Shown here piece by piece: positions 1-6,020 of a DNA stretch of 6,252 nucleotides (positions are counted from its first letter, which is position 1; each line of letters begins with the position of its first letter). Below the pieces are notes generated by a model. The model was not told the origin of the DNA. It saw only the letters and a program-made list of their open reading frames with translations, and searched no databases. Source of the stretch: Candidatus Zixiibacteriota bacterium (GTDB lineage: Bacteria; Zixibacteria; MSB-5A5; GN15; FEB-12). The stretch is from NCBI GenBank assembly GCA_030642845.1, contig DAOWMZ010000121.1, positions 1 through 6,252 on the forward strand, read 5' to 3'. The translations under genes were made by a program, and so were the position numbers.

Positions 1-71
1 ATCGCAATAGTTAAAATCATTATTAAAAATGTAATAAAAGAAGTTAATTTCCTCACAAATTGTCCTTTCAT
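1..71 (-). CDS. N-terminus of an exported or membrane protein (3' part outside window)
   Basis: An open frame starts with ATG at 71-69, overlapping the PHP gene's stop as ATGA, and runs off the left edge without a stop. The 23 visible codons read MKGQFVRKLTSFITFLIMI, then LTIA: a short basic start followed by a hydrophobic stretch of about 14 residues. This is the form of a signal peptide or first transmembrane helix. The junction type matches the rest of the operon, which supports it as a real gene. Its function cannot be told from this fragment. The ribosome site is weak (a GGA just before the ATG). Confidence 0.65.
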   Translation of the reverse strand, partial: MKGQFVRKLTSFITFLIMILTIA

Positions 72-889
72 TTTCCGGCTCTTGCCTTTAAAGCATGGAG
101 ATAATCTTCGGATACATGCTGTGATCCAATTTTCCCATAACTCCCCTCGCGGCCATGAAAATCCGACCCACCGGTTATTACAAGATGCCAGCGTTCGGCA
201 AAATGCTTAAACTGGTCAATATCTTTTTGTTTATGATACGCATGGAAACATTCAATACCATCCAGTCCTAATCCGACTAACATTTCCAGATGTTTGTAAG
301 TATCTTCGATTGCCGGATGCGCTAAAACCGCGATCCCTCCGGCGTTATGAATCATAGATATCGCATTTTCCGGAGTGAAATTTTTCTTGGCTACATAAGC
401 TGGCTTGCCATTGCCAATATACATTCGAAAAGCCTGATCGTAAGACTTTACAGCCCCCGCTTGATATATCGCATCGGCAATATGCGGTCGTCCGATTGCA
501 GATTTCCCGGCAATTTTTTTTACATCATCAATGGTTATATCAACTTCCATATCATTTAGCTTTTGTACAATCATTGCTCCTCTTTCGTTCCGATAACTGC
601 GAAATTCTTCAACCTTACTTTGCAGTTCCTCTGAGCGAGGATCTATATAATAAGCAAGAATATGCAAATCGGAATCACCAAGAGTCACAGATAATTCCAA
701 ACCGGGGATATATTCCGGATCATTTTCGGTTAACTGATCTTCAATATCAAAAAAAGCATCTACGGAATCATGATCAGTAATAGAAAAAGCAGTTAGTTTT
801 TTCTTACGCACTGTTTCTAAAACTTCAACAGGAGTAAACGTCCCATCGGATTTCACTGTATGAATATGCAGGTCGATAAACCGCTTCAT
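68..889 (-). CDS. PHP-domain phosphoesterase (RNase AM / nucleoside 3',5'-bisphosphate phosphatase-like)
   Basis: A 273-residue cytoplasmic metal-dependent phosphoesterase. All expected PHP metal ligands are visible: D6-L-H8-I-H10, D15 in SDG, D39-H40-D41 in ITDHD, E65 in GLELSV, H76 in LHILAYY, H191 in AHP, and D243 and H245 in GSDFHG. The GRPHIA motif at 133-138, inside the inserted helical region (about 85-165), is typical of the YciV/TrpH group. Members of that group remove the 3' phosphate from nucleoside 3',5'-bisphosphates or trim short 5' ends of RNA (RNase AM). The length fits this group of about 270-290 residues, and no polymerase or histidinol-phosphatase features are seen. The ATG follows directly on the ftcD stop (TAAATG), with no clear Shine-Dalgarno sequence, so translation is probably coupled. 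The TGA stop overlaps the next start as ATGA. The exact substrate is not determined by the sequence. Confidence 0.85.
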   Translation of the reverse strand: MKRFIDLHIHTVKSDGTFTPVEVLETVRKKKLTAFSITDHDSVDAFFDIEDQLTENDPEYIPGLELSVTLGDSDLHILAYYIDPRSEELQSKVEEFRSYRNERGAMIVQKLNDMEVDITIDDVKKIAGKSAIGRPHIADAIYQAGAVKSYDQAFRMYIGNGKPAYVAKKNFTPENAISMIHNAGGIAVLAHPAIEDTYKHLEMLVGLGLDGIECFHAYHKQKDIDQFKHFAERWHLVITGGSDFHGREGSYGKIGSQHVSEDYLHALKARAGK

Positions 890-2416
890 TTAGAGTCTGC
901 TTTCAACCAGATCACGAATCGCCTTATCAGCTTTTTGAGATTCATTTGTAATTGATTTTACTTCCTTCTTAAGCTTCTCAACAAACTTTTTGTCATTCAC
1001 TGAAGTCAAATTTATTCGCACGTTATATCCGGCTCCGTCAACCGCCGCCATCCCCATCAATCCAGCCACTCCGGCATCGGTGATAGAATTTTCATTCCCT
1101 TTTTCAGCTACAACCTGAGCCAGCTTCATACAAGCGAGAGATTTTTTCATAACTTCCAGAGGAACTTCGGCTGCTTCTTTGTTGGCATCTTCAATAGCTT
1201 TATCACGCTTGGCAGATTCTTCATCGGTTCCTTTGGGGAGTTTGAAACATTCCATAACTTTATTAAATGCTTCCATATCGGTTGTGATAAGAGTTTCCAG
1301 TTCAGCCCATAAGATATCAGCTTCATCACGTACCTTAGAGAGTTCCTCTTTAACATCTTTATATTTCTTTTTACCAACCGAAAGACGACAGACCATAGCT
1401 GCCAGCGAACCGCTCAAAGCTCCGGCAGAAGCAGCAACAGAACCACCACCGGGGGCAGGTGATGATGATGCAACTTCATTATAAAATGTCTCCTTAGCTG
1501 CTGTAGCAGTTCCTCCAAGGGATGCCAGCTTTTCTTCCAATATTTGATCTTTGGAGAAATTTTCCAGTCGTAAATAATAATCAGAGACTGCTAACATTGC
1601 ATCATTAGGAACCAACCCGATCATTTCTGAGGAAGTTACAAGCACACCCCATCGAGCCGCTTCGGCTTTTATAGTTTCAAACACTCTGAAAATCGGAGTC
1701 TTGGGATAGTTGACCAGATTCATAGAAATTTGTACCTGATTACGTTCTTTAATTTCAAACCCCAGTGCTTTCACAAAACGATAACCGCCCTTTAATGAAC
1801 GCACAGCATCAGCAACCTTATCAGCAATGTCTTTATTATTGGTTCCGAGATATACATTATATGCTACCAGAGGAAATCTTACACCAATTGCTGTAGCACC
1901 AGATTTCAGATTCATTTTATTGGGACCATAATCAGGAACGCGGGTTTTATCTTTCCCAATAGCATCACACATCCCCTCGTATTCCCCTTTTCTGATCTTA
2001 GCCAGATTTCTCCTTTTTGGAGTGGAGGCTGCGTCTTCATAGAGATAAACCGGTATTTGAAGTTCCTCCCCTACTTTCTTCCCAAGTTTATTAGCCAGTT
2101 CTTTGGTTTCCTCGATATCCATATCCTGGATTGGAATAAACGGGCAGACATCGCAGGCTCCCATTCGCGGATGCTCTCCTTTATGGGTAGTCATATCAAT
2201 CAGTTCAGCCGCTTTTTTGTATCCTTCAAAAGCAGCATCAACCGCAAGATTTGGATGAGCAACAAATGTTACCACAGCTCTATTGTGGTCAGAATCCATT
2301 TCCTTATCCAACAAAACAACACCATCAATAGAAGTGATAGCATCGCAAATAGCATCGATGACTTCCGGACGACGTCCTTCAGAAAAGTTCGGTACACATT
2401 CAACAAGCTTGGCCAT
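890..2416 (-). CDS. ftcD: Glutamate formimidoyltransferase / formimidoyltetrahydrofolate cyclodeaminase (fused)
   Basis: A 508-residue bifunctional enzyme. The first half moves the formimino group from N-formimino-L-glutamate to tetrahydrofolate (EC 2.1.2.5). The second half deaminates the product to 5,10-methenyl-THF and ammonia (EC 4.3.1.4). This links histidine breakdown to the folate one-carbon pool. The transferase spans about 1-297: CVPNFSEGR near the N-terminus, then GEHPRMGA with His82 at the same number as the catalytic His of the mammalian enzyme, and the C-terminal subdomain from about 186. A short Gly/Ala/Thr linker (298-308) leads to the all-helical cyclodeaminase (309-508), with SSPAPGGGSVAA at 318-329 and GNENSITDAGVAG at 440-452. 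Both halves look intact, and the length is close to mammalian FTCD (541). The ATG follows GGAGA with six bases of spacing. No hut gene is in view, so use in histidine degradation depends on genes elsewhere. Confidence 0.95.
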   Translation of the reverse strand: MAKLVECVPNFSEGRRPEVIDAICDAITSIDGVVLLDKEMDSDHNRAVVTFVAHPNLAVDAAFEGYKKAAELIDMTTHKGEHPRMGACDVCPFIPIQDMDIEETKELANKLGKKVGEELQIPVYLYEDAASTPKRRNLAKIRKGEYEGMCDAIGKDKTRVPDYGPNKMNLKSGATAIGVRFPLVAYNVYLGTNNKDIADKVADAVRSLKGGYRFVKALGFEIKERNQVQISMNLVNYPKTPIFRVFETIKAEAARWGVLVTSSEMIGLVPNDAMLAVSDYYLRLENFSKDQILEEKLASLGGTATAAKETFYNEVASSSPAPGGGSVAASAGALSGSLAAMVCRLSVGKKKYKDVKEELSKVRDEADILWAELETLITTDMEAFNKVMECFKLPKGTDEESAKRDKAIEDANKEAAEVPLEVMKKSLACMKLAQVVAEKGNENSITDAGVAGLMGMAAVDGAGYNVRINLTSVNDKKFVEKLKKEVKSITNESQKADKAIRDLVESRL

Positions 2417-2421
2417 AATTG

Positions 2422-2426
2422 TCTCC
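2422..2426 (-). promoter_or_regulatory. Ribosome binding site of ftcD
   Basis: GGAGA on the minus strand, about six bases before the ATG at 2416, inside the 19-base gap after the deoxyhypusine-synthase-like gene. This is the longest gap in the window and the best-placed Shine-Dalgarno sequence. ftcD may therefore be translated independently of its upstream neighbour. Confidence 0.65.
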
Positions 2427-2435
2427 GAGATAGAA

Positions 2436-3395
2436 TTACTTATTAAATTTTCGTCTTAAGCCCCAAGCTAAAAGCGGGACCATTATTTCATGATGACCTA
2501 CAAAATTATAACCTTTTCCCACTTTAAAAGTCGGTCGGTTGACTACATTTTCCATAGGCCGATAGTGGGTTATCATATCAAAATTGGCGGTGGTCAATTT
2601 TCCTGAACCGCCTTTGATATTTCTTGCCACAGTCAAAGCCTTCAAGAATACTTCCGGTAATATAACCGCTGATCCAATATTTGCAACAACTCCTCCGTCA
2701 TCAATTTCAGAACAAATCGTGCATAATTTCCTGAAATCAAGATGTGATGCCGCCGCCGTTTTAGCCGCATCGTAATTTGGATGCTGAGCAACTATATCAG
2801 TCCCAATACCAACATGAACCATTGCCTCAATATTTTCTTCATAAGCCATACCGAATATTGACAATGACTTATAAGGCGGATTTTCTTTAACTACGAATCG
2901 TCCGGTAGCTTCTCCCAATCCAATATTTTCCTCTGATGATAAAACAACCACACGTGCAAAAAGTTCGCTGGTCTCTTTTACCATCCCGAAGCTGCCGTCC
3001 ATCAGACCTTTTTGCACATCCTCTGATGTCCCTCCAAAAAAAGCGAGCTCCAAATCATGAATCACACCGGCACAGTTAAAAGCAACCCCGGTTACAATAT
3101 TTTTTCTGATCAGATCTATAAGAATCGGAGTTAATCCGACTTTTATGGTATGAGCTCCAAGTAGTAATTGGAATGGCTTATTATTATCCCTGGCAATTTT
3201 TACTTTATTAATGAAAGTCTCAAGATCAGCCGCTTTAAGAAATTTTGGTAATGATTCAAAAAAATCCGATTCATGAATATTTTTCATCGGTCGGCCAAAA
3301 TCAGAAACTTTTGATTTATTATCTCTTTGTTTATACTCGGTTTGTTTGATGCGGTTAAGATCGACCGGCTCTGTTTTTGATTTTTTTGATGACAT
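2436..3395 (-). CDS. Deoxyhypusine-synthase-like protein, catalytic lysine apparently absent
   Basis: A 319-residue cytoplasmic protein with a Lys/Arg-rich N-terminus (1-35). Residues 80-117 (GAHTIKVGLTPILIDLIR, then NCAGVIHDLE) align by eye with the NAD-binding start of deoxyhypusine synthase, where the human enzyme has GYTSNLISSGI and TTAGGVEEDL. HVGIGTDIVAQH (194-205) aligns with LTDGSLGDMIFFH, and HHEIMVPLLAW (301-311) with the C-terminal PLL motif. The fold call is therefore fairly good. The reaction is not. Aligned without gaps from PLL backward, human Lys329, the residue that carries the butylamine intermediate, falls on Pro288. Human Asp238 falls on Val195, and the His pair near 288 falls on Pro-Glu (247-248). 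Authentic hypusine or homospermidine formation is thus doubtful. A DHS-fold enzyme acting on another NAD-linked substrate is more likely. The ATG is two bases after the DUF3108 stop, with no clear ribosome site, so translation is probably coupled. Confidence 0.7.
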   Translation of the reverse strand: MSSKKSKTEPVDLNRIKQTEYKQRDNKSKVSDFGRPMKNIHESDFFESLPKFLKAADLETFINKVKIARDNNKPFQLLLGAHTIKVGLTPILIDLIRKNIVTGVAFNCAGVIHDLELAFFGGTSEDVQKGLMDGSFGMVKETSELFARVVVLSSEENIGLGEATGRFVVKENPPYKSLSIFGMAYEENIEAMVHVGIGTDIVAQHPNYDAAKTAAASHLDFRKLCTICSEIDDGGVVANIGSAVILPEVFLKALTVARNIKGGSGKLTTANFDMITHYRPMENVVNRPTFKVGKGYNFVGHHEIMVPLLAWGLRRKFNK

Positions 3396-3397
3396 GC

Positions 3398-4252
3398 TTA
3401 GAAAACATCAATTTCGCCCAATTGATAGTCAGTCAATTCGGCGGATATTGATCCCACTAATATTTTTGATTTCATTAGTACCGGCATTTTCAGGCGGTCA
3501 TTGGTTACCCAAACTTTCAATCGTCCTTCGTGTTTGAAAACTCCTACCGATTTGGTTATTGGCTCCAGAACAAGGCAATCAAATGTTCCGGCTTCGACTG
3601 TTATTGTCTCTTTTTTTAACACTTTAACTTCCAGTGGATATAGTTTGCCATCAGTAAAATTATCAAGAAGAACAGATTGGCCGACTATTAGATTCTGAGT
3701 GCGAATGTAGTAAAGAGTCGATAACGCATCCTGCATTGCCGACGGTGTCTCTATAGTATCCTTTTGATAATAAACAAGCTGTTTAAACGGATCAAATTCA
3801 TACATCCTGTCCGCACGGTAACTACCTTCACTAAGATTTTTTTCAAATCGCCAGCTATATATCCCGACAGCATCAATAATAGATTCCACCCGGTCCTCAA
3901 CTTTATAAAAAGTAGAGAAAAAACTATTCGAAAGGGCTCGAGAAACGATCTGGTAACAGGGACGCTCTTTATATTCAATCAGGTTGGTTACTTCCATTGT
4001 CGCTGTACCGGCATTTATGAAACCATAATTTACATCAAACGAAAGTTTCTCCCCAACACCAAAAGCGATATTGTCAATTTCCCGTTCAGCCGGGTTTATA
4101 AAAGCAGTGCTGTCTTTAGTAAAATCGCTGGCTGCTTGTGCAATCCCCAATTCAACTGTCAGGAAATACACTAACGGGAAAATACCAATTACTATAAGCA
4201 CCATCATAAAATACGAACTGGCTCTGGATTTATTTATTGTTTTATTTTTCAT
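3398..4252 (-). CDS. Exported DUF3108 family protein
   Basis: A 284-residue protein with a basic N-terminus, a hydrophobic segment at about 14-36 and a possible signal-peptidase site after A38-Q-A40. It is probably periplasmic, or anchored in the inner membrane if uncleaved. Residues about 64-280 match the DUF3108 pattern: FGVGEKLSFDVNYGFINAG at the start of the domain, many amphipathic beta strands, DALSTLYYIRTQ at 175-186, VEAGTFDCLVLEP at 219-231, and KVWVTNDRLKMPVLM at 246-260 with a final strand. The family has no settled biochemical function; the strand pattern suggests a beta-barrel-like or lipid-contact fold, which is inference. The ATG overlaps the phosphatase stop by 11 bases and has AAAAGGAA four to five bases upstream (4263-4256). 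The stop is two bases before the next gene. The weak link to its neighbours gives no firm hint of function. Confidence 0.8.
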   Translation of the reverse strand: MKNKTINKSRASSYFMMVLIVIGIFPLVYFLTVELGIAQAASDFTKDSTAFINPAEREIDNIAFGVGEKLSFDVNYGFINAGTATMEVTNLIEYKERPCYQIVSRALSNSFFSTFYKVEDRVESIIDAVGIYSWRFEKNLSEGSYRADRMYEFDPFKQLVYYQKDTIETPSAMQDALSTLYYIRTQNLIVGQSVLLDNFTDGKLYPLEVKVLKKETITVEAGTFDCLVLEPITKSVGVFKHEGRLKVWVTNDRLKMPVLMKSKILVGSISAELTDYQLGEIDVF

Positions 4253-4724
4253 CTATTCCTTTTACAATTTCATCAATATATTTTCCCAAATATTCTCCGA
4301 TTTCAAGAAATGTTTCATTGTATCGATCCAATGGCTGTCCAATGGGATCATCTAAGGGTTCTCCCTCCGGATTATTATCAGGGTAATTTTTAAATAAAAA
4401 AGCCTTGCTTTTACCTTCTTCATTCATCCGAGTAACTTCTCCAAGATGAGAAGAAGTCATACATAAAATTAAGTCAGACTTTTTAATCAGTTCTTCTGTC
4501 AATGGCTGAGATTCATGTTTAGAAATATCAACATCCCATATTTTTGCTGCTTCAATTGCATACATAGTTGGCGGAAAGCAAATAGCCGCTCCGGTTCCTG
4601 AGGATATTACTTCATAATTGCCGGACGTTCTGGATTCAAGGAGTTTTTTCAATGCCCCTTCCGCCATTGCGGAACGACAAGTATTACCGGTGCAGACAAA
4701 CATTATGACAAATTTACGGCTCAC
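4242..4724 (-). CDS. ywlE: Low-molecular-weight phosphatase, probable protein-arginine phosphatase (YwlE-like)
   Basis: A 160-residue cytoplasmic phosphatase of the LMW-PTP fold. The P-loop is C11-T-G-N-T-C-R17-S18, which contains the nucleophile Cys11 and Arg17 of CX5R. The general acid is probably Asp126 in D125-D126-P127, and the SSGTGA strand lies at 41-46. Thr15 sits where Bacillus subtilis YwlE has Thr11, the residue known to select phosphoarginine. Tyrosine-specific enzymes usually have a bulkier residue such as Ile there. Protein-arginine dephosphorylation is therefore the better call, although tyrosine phosphatase or an arsenate-reductase-like activity remains possible. The start is a GTG (4724-4722) overlapping the TsaC stop as GTGA, and AAAGGGG lies seven bases upstream. 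An ATG at 4703 would remove most of the first beta strand and is less likely. A TsaC/Sua5-family gene next to a YwlE-like gene is also known from Bacillus (ywlC-ywlE). No McsB-type arginine kinase is in the window. Confidence 0.85.
   Translation of the reverse strand: MSRKFVIMFVCTGNTCRSAMAEGALKKLLESRTSGNYEVISSGTGAAICFPPTMYAIEAAKIWDVDISKHESQPLTEELIKKSDLILCMTSSHLGEVTRMNEEGKSKAFLFKNYPDNNPEGEPLDDPIGQPLDRYNETFLEIGEYLGKYIDEIVKGIDEK
4256..4263 (-). promoter_or_regulatory. Ribosome binding site of the DUF3108 gene
   Basis: AAAAGGAA on the minus strand, with its AGGA core four bases before the ATG at 4252. The spacing is a little short but usable. It lies inside the end of the phosphatase gene. Confidence 0.5.
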
Positions 4725-5362
4725 TTGGCTACCCCTTTTAGCGCATCAAGTATAGTTTCTTTGGCAATTGCTCCCTCACGAAATATTACAAGCTCTGTTC
4801 CGGTGCAGTCAATAACTGTTGAAGTAGTATTATCCAACTTTCCACCGTCTAAATATATCGATATCCGATCTCCAAAAGTCTTATGAATTTCTTCAATAGT
4901 AATATTATCTTCTGATCCTGACAGATTTGCGGATGTTGCCGTTACCGGGAAAGGACAATTTTCCATAATTTTTTCTATAACCTGAGATGATGAAATCCGC
5001 ATACCTATTTTTCGATCTACAATAACCGGCAGCCTTGTCCCTTCCAATGCTTTGATTATTAAAGTAAGAGGGCCGGGTAAAAATAATTTTGCAAGATGTT
5101 GGATCGATGGTGTCAACTCTCCATAATGCACCATCATTTCCAGATTGCCAACAAAAACTGCTGTAGGAAGATTTTGTTGTCTCTGTTTCAGATCAAATAG
5201 TTTTTTTACTGAGTCCTCGCTATCAGCACGAGTAAGCATTCCATATTTGGTTTCCGTAGGCGCAATAACTATTTCCCCTGCAATCAGCCTTTCAATTGCC
5301 TGGTCTATTATTTCCGGCTCAGGATTCGAGCAATTTATCTTTTTTATAACAGCTTTATTCAT
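4721..5362 (-). CDS. tsaC: L-threonylcarbamoyladenylate synthase (TsaC/YrdC/Sua5 family)
   Basis: A 213-residue protein that makes threonylcarbamoyl-AMP from threonine, bicarbonate and ATP in the cytoplasm. This is the first step of the t6A37 modification of ANN-decoding tRNAs. Family motifs are in order: PTETKYG at 35-41, KQR at 59-61 followed by LP, LPGPLT at 95-100, TSANLSG at 143-149, STVID at 171-175 and FREG at 184-187. The length fits the single-domain TsaC form; the extra C-terminal domain of Sua5 (about 340 residues) is absent. I chose the ATG at 5362. It overlaps the lipoprotein stop by 8 bases (ATGAATAA) and gives the usual N-terminus, while the TTG at 5428 would add 22 residues deep inside the upstream gene. 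There is no clear Shine-Dalgarno sequence, so translation probably depends on coupling. A paralogous YciO-type role cannot be fully excluded. Confidence 0.9.
   Translation of the reverse strand: MNKAVIKKINCSNPEPEIIDQAIERLIAGEIVIAPTETKYGMLTRADSEDSVKKLFDLKQRQQNLPTAVFVGNLEMMVHYGELTPSIQHLAKLFLPGPLTLIIKALEGTRLPVIVDRKIGMRISSSQVIEKIMENCPFPVTATSANLSGSEDNITIEEIHKTFGDRISIYLDGGKLDNTTSTVIDCTGTELVIFREGAIAKETILDALKGVAK
4732..4738 (-). promoter_or_regulatory. Ribosome binding site of the YwlE-like gene
   Basis: AAAGGGG on the minus strand, seven bases before the GTG at 4724. It supports that non-ATG start over the in-frame ATG at 4703, and it lies within the last codons of tsaC. Confidence 0.6.
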
Positions 5363-6020
5363 CGGTAACAGTTTTTTCAATTGTGTTATCGGATTCAATA
5401 TTTTGAAATTCTTCTGATAAGGAATCAATAATTACAGGCAACGGCTTATCATCATAAAGCGGAGAAAGGCTTTTAACCGCAACATTGGTAACCACTACCC
5501 AAGCATCGTTATAGCCGGCCATCCGTACCTGCTGAAGATAGTCCTCGGCATTATCTCTATCAGCAAAACTACCTACGCGGATTTTATAATAAGGAACTTC
5601 GTAATCAAGATAAACAGGTCGATCAAAAATCTCCTCGGCCACCATTTTAGCTCGGCGAACATCGCCATAAACCTTGCTCGTGAGGATTTGAATTCTAAAA
5701 GCCTGACTGTTAGCGGTATCAAATGCTGATGTAATATTGATATTGGAAGTAATAATGTTATCGTCACTCTGAGTATCACCGGAAATTATTAAATTGCCTG
5801 AACGAATGAGTTCTCCGTTGACAGGATATTTAGCCGGTACAATTTCTTTATCAGCCGGTAATTCAATAGGGTTGTATCGACTGCCCACTTGCTCTTCCCC
5901 TTTTTTGCTCTCAGAACTTTCCTCTCCGGCAGGCCTTGGCTTTTGACACCCATTCAAGAGCACAAAAACAGATATAACGATAATAATATTATAAATATTT
6001 CTTATACTCATCAATTTCAT
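5355..6020 (-). CDS. SPOR-domain outer-membrane lipoprotein
   Basis: A 221-residue predicted lipoprotein. Residues 8-22 form a hydrophobic signal segment, followed by a lipobox L22-N-G-C25. Cys25 would be lipidated, and Gln at +2 favours transport to the outer membrane. Residues 26-100 are a polar, low-complexity linker rich in Ser, Glu and Asn. Residues about 107-173 form a SPOR domain, with FRIQILTS as the first strand, a helix with AEEIF, then YYKIRVGSF, a second helix with AEDYLQQ and a final strand AWVVV. SPOR domains bind denuded septal peptidoglycan, so a periplasmic role at the wall or division site is likely. The exact job is unknown. The start could also be the ATG at 6011 (Met4). 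That start would place a GGA about eight bases upstream, whereas neither start has a strong ribosome site. The gene overlaps the guanylyltransferase upstream by 32 bases and the TsaC gene downstream by 8. Confidence 0.85.
   Translation of the reverse strand: MKLMSIRNIYNIIIVISVFVLLNGCQKPRPAGEESSESKKGEEQVGSRYNPIELPADKEIVPAKYPVNGELIRSGNLIISGDTQSDDNIITSNINITSAFDTANSQAFRIQILTSKVYGDVRRAKMVAEEIFDRPVYLDYEVPYYKIRVGSFADRDNAEDYLQQVRMAGYNDAWVVVTNVAVKSLSPLYDDKPLPVIIDSLSEEFQNIESDNTIEKTVTDE

Noticed and set aside
1147..1377. A 76-codon minus-strand frame inside the cyclodeaminase half of ftcD.
   Set aside because: It is a shifted frame of the real gene, Lys-rich from AT-rich codons. The main frame is intact across the region, so there is no sign of a frameshift.
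2057..2446. A 129-codon plus-strand open frame opposite ftcD.
   Set aside because: It lies almost wholly antisense to the clearly coding transferase domain, and its product shows no recognisable domain or motif. It is a by-product of the real gene's codon pattern.
3764..4174. A 136-codon plus-strand open frame opposite the DUF3108 gene.
   Set aside because: It is fully antisense to a gene with good family support, with no recognisable motif in its product and no operon partner on that strand.
4242..4703. An ATG at 4703 as the start of the YwlE-like gene.
   Set aside because: The protein would start as MFVCTGN, losing most of the first beta strand before the P-loop. The GTG at 4724 has a good ribosome site and the GTGA overlap.
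5362..5428. A TTG at 5428 that would extend TsaC by 22 residues.
   Set aside because: The added residues do not resemble the family N-terminus, lie wholly within the lipoprotein gene, and the ATG at 5362 gives the normal TsaC length and a junction like those of the neighbouring genes.
5818..5843. TTGACA followed by TACAAT on the plus strand inside the lipoprotein gene.
   Set aside because: The spacing is only 14 bases, and it would drive antisense transcription with no gene to serve.
5943..5977. TTGACA followed by TATAAC on the plus strand, a possible promoter.
   Set aside because: The two boxes are 24 bases apart, well beyond the usual 16-18, and no plus-strand gene follows.
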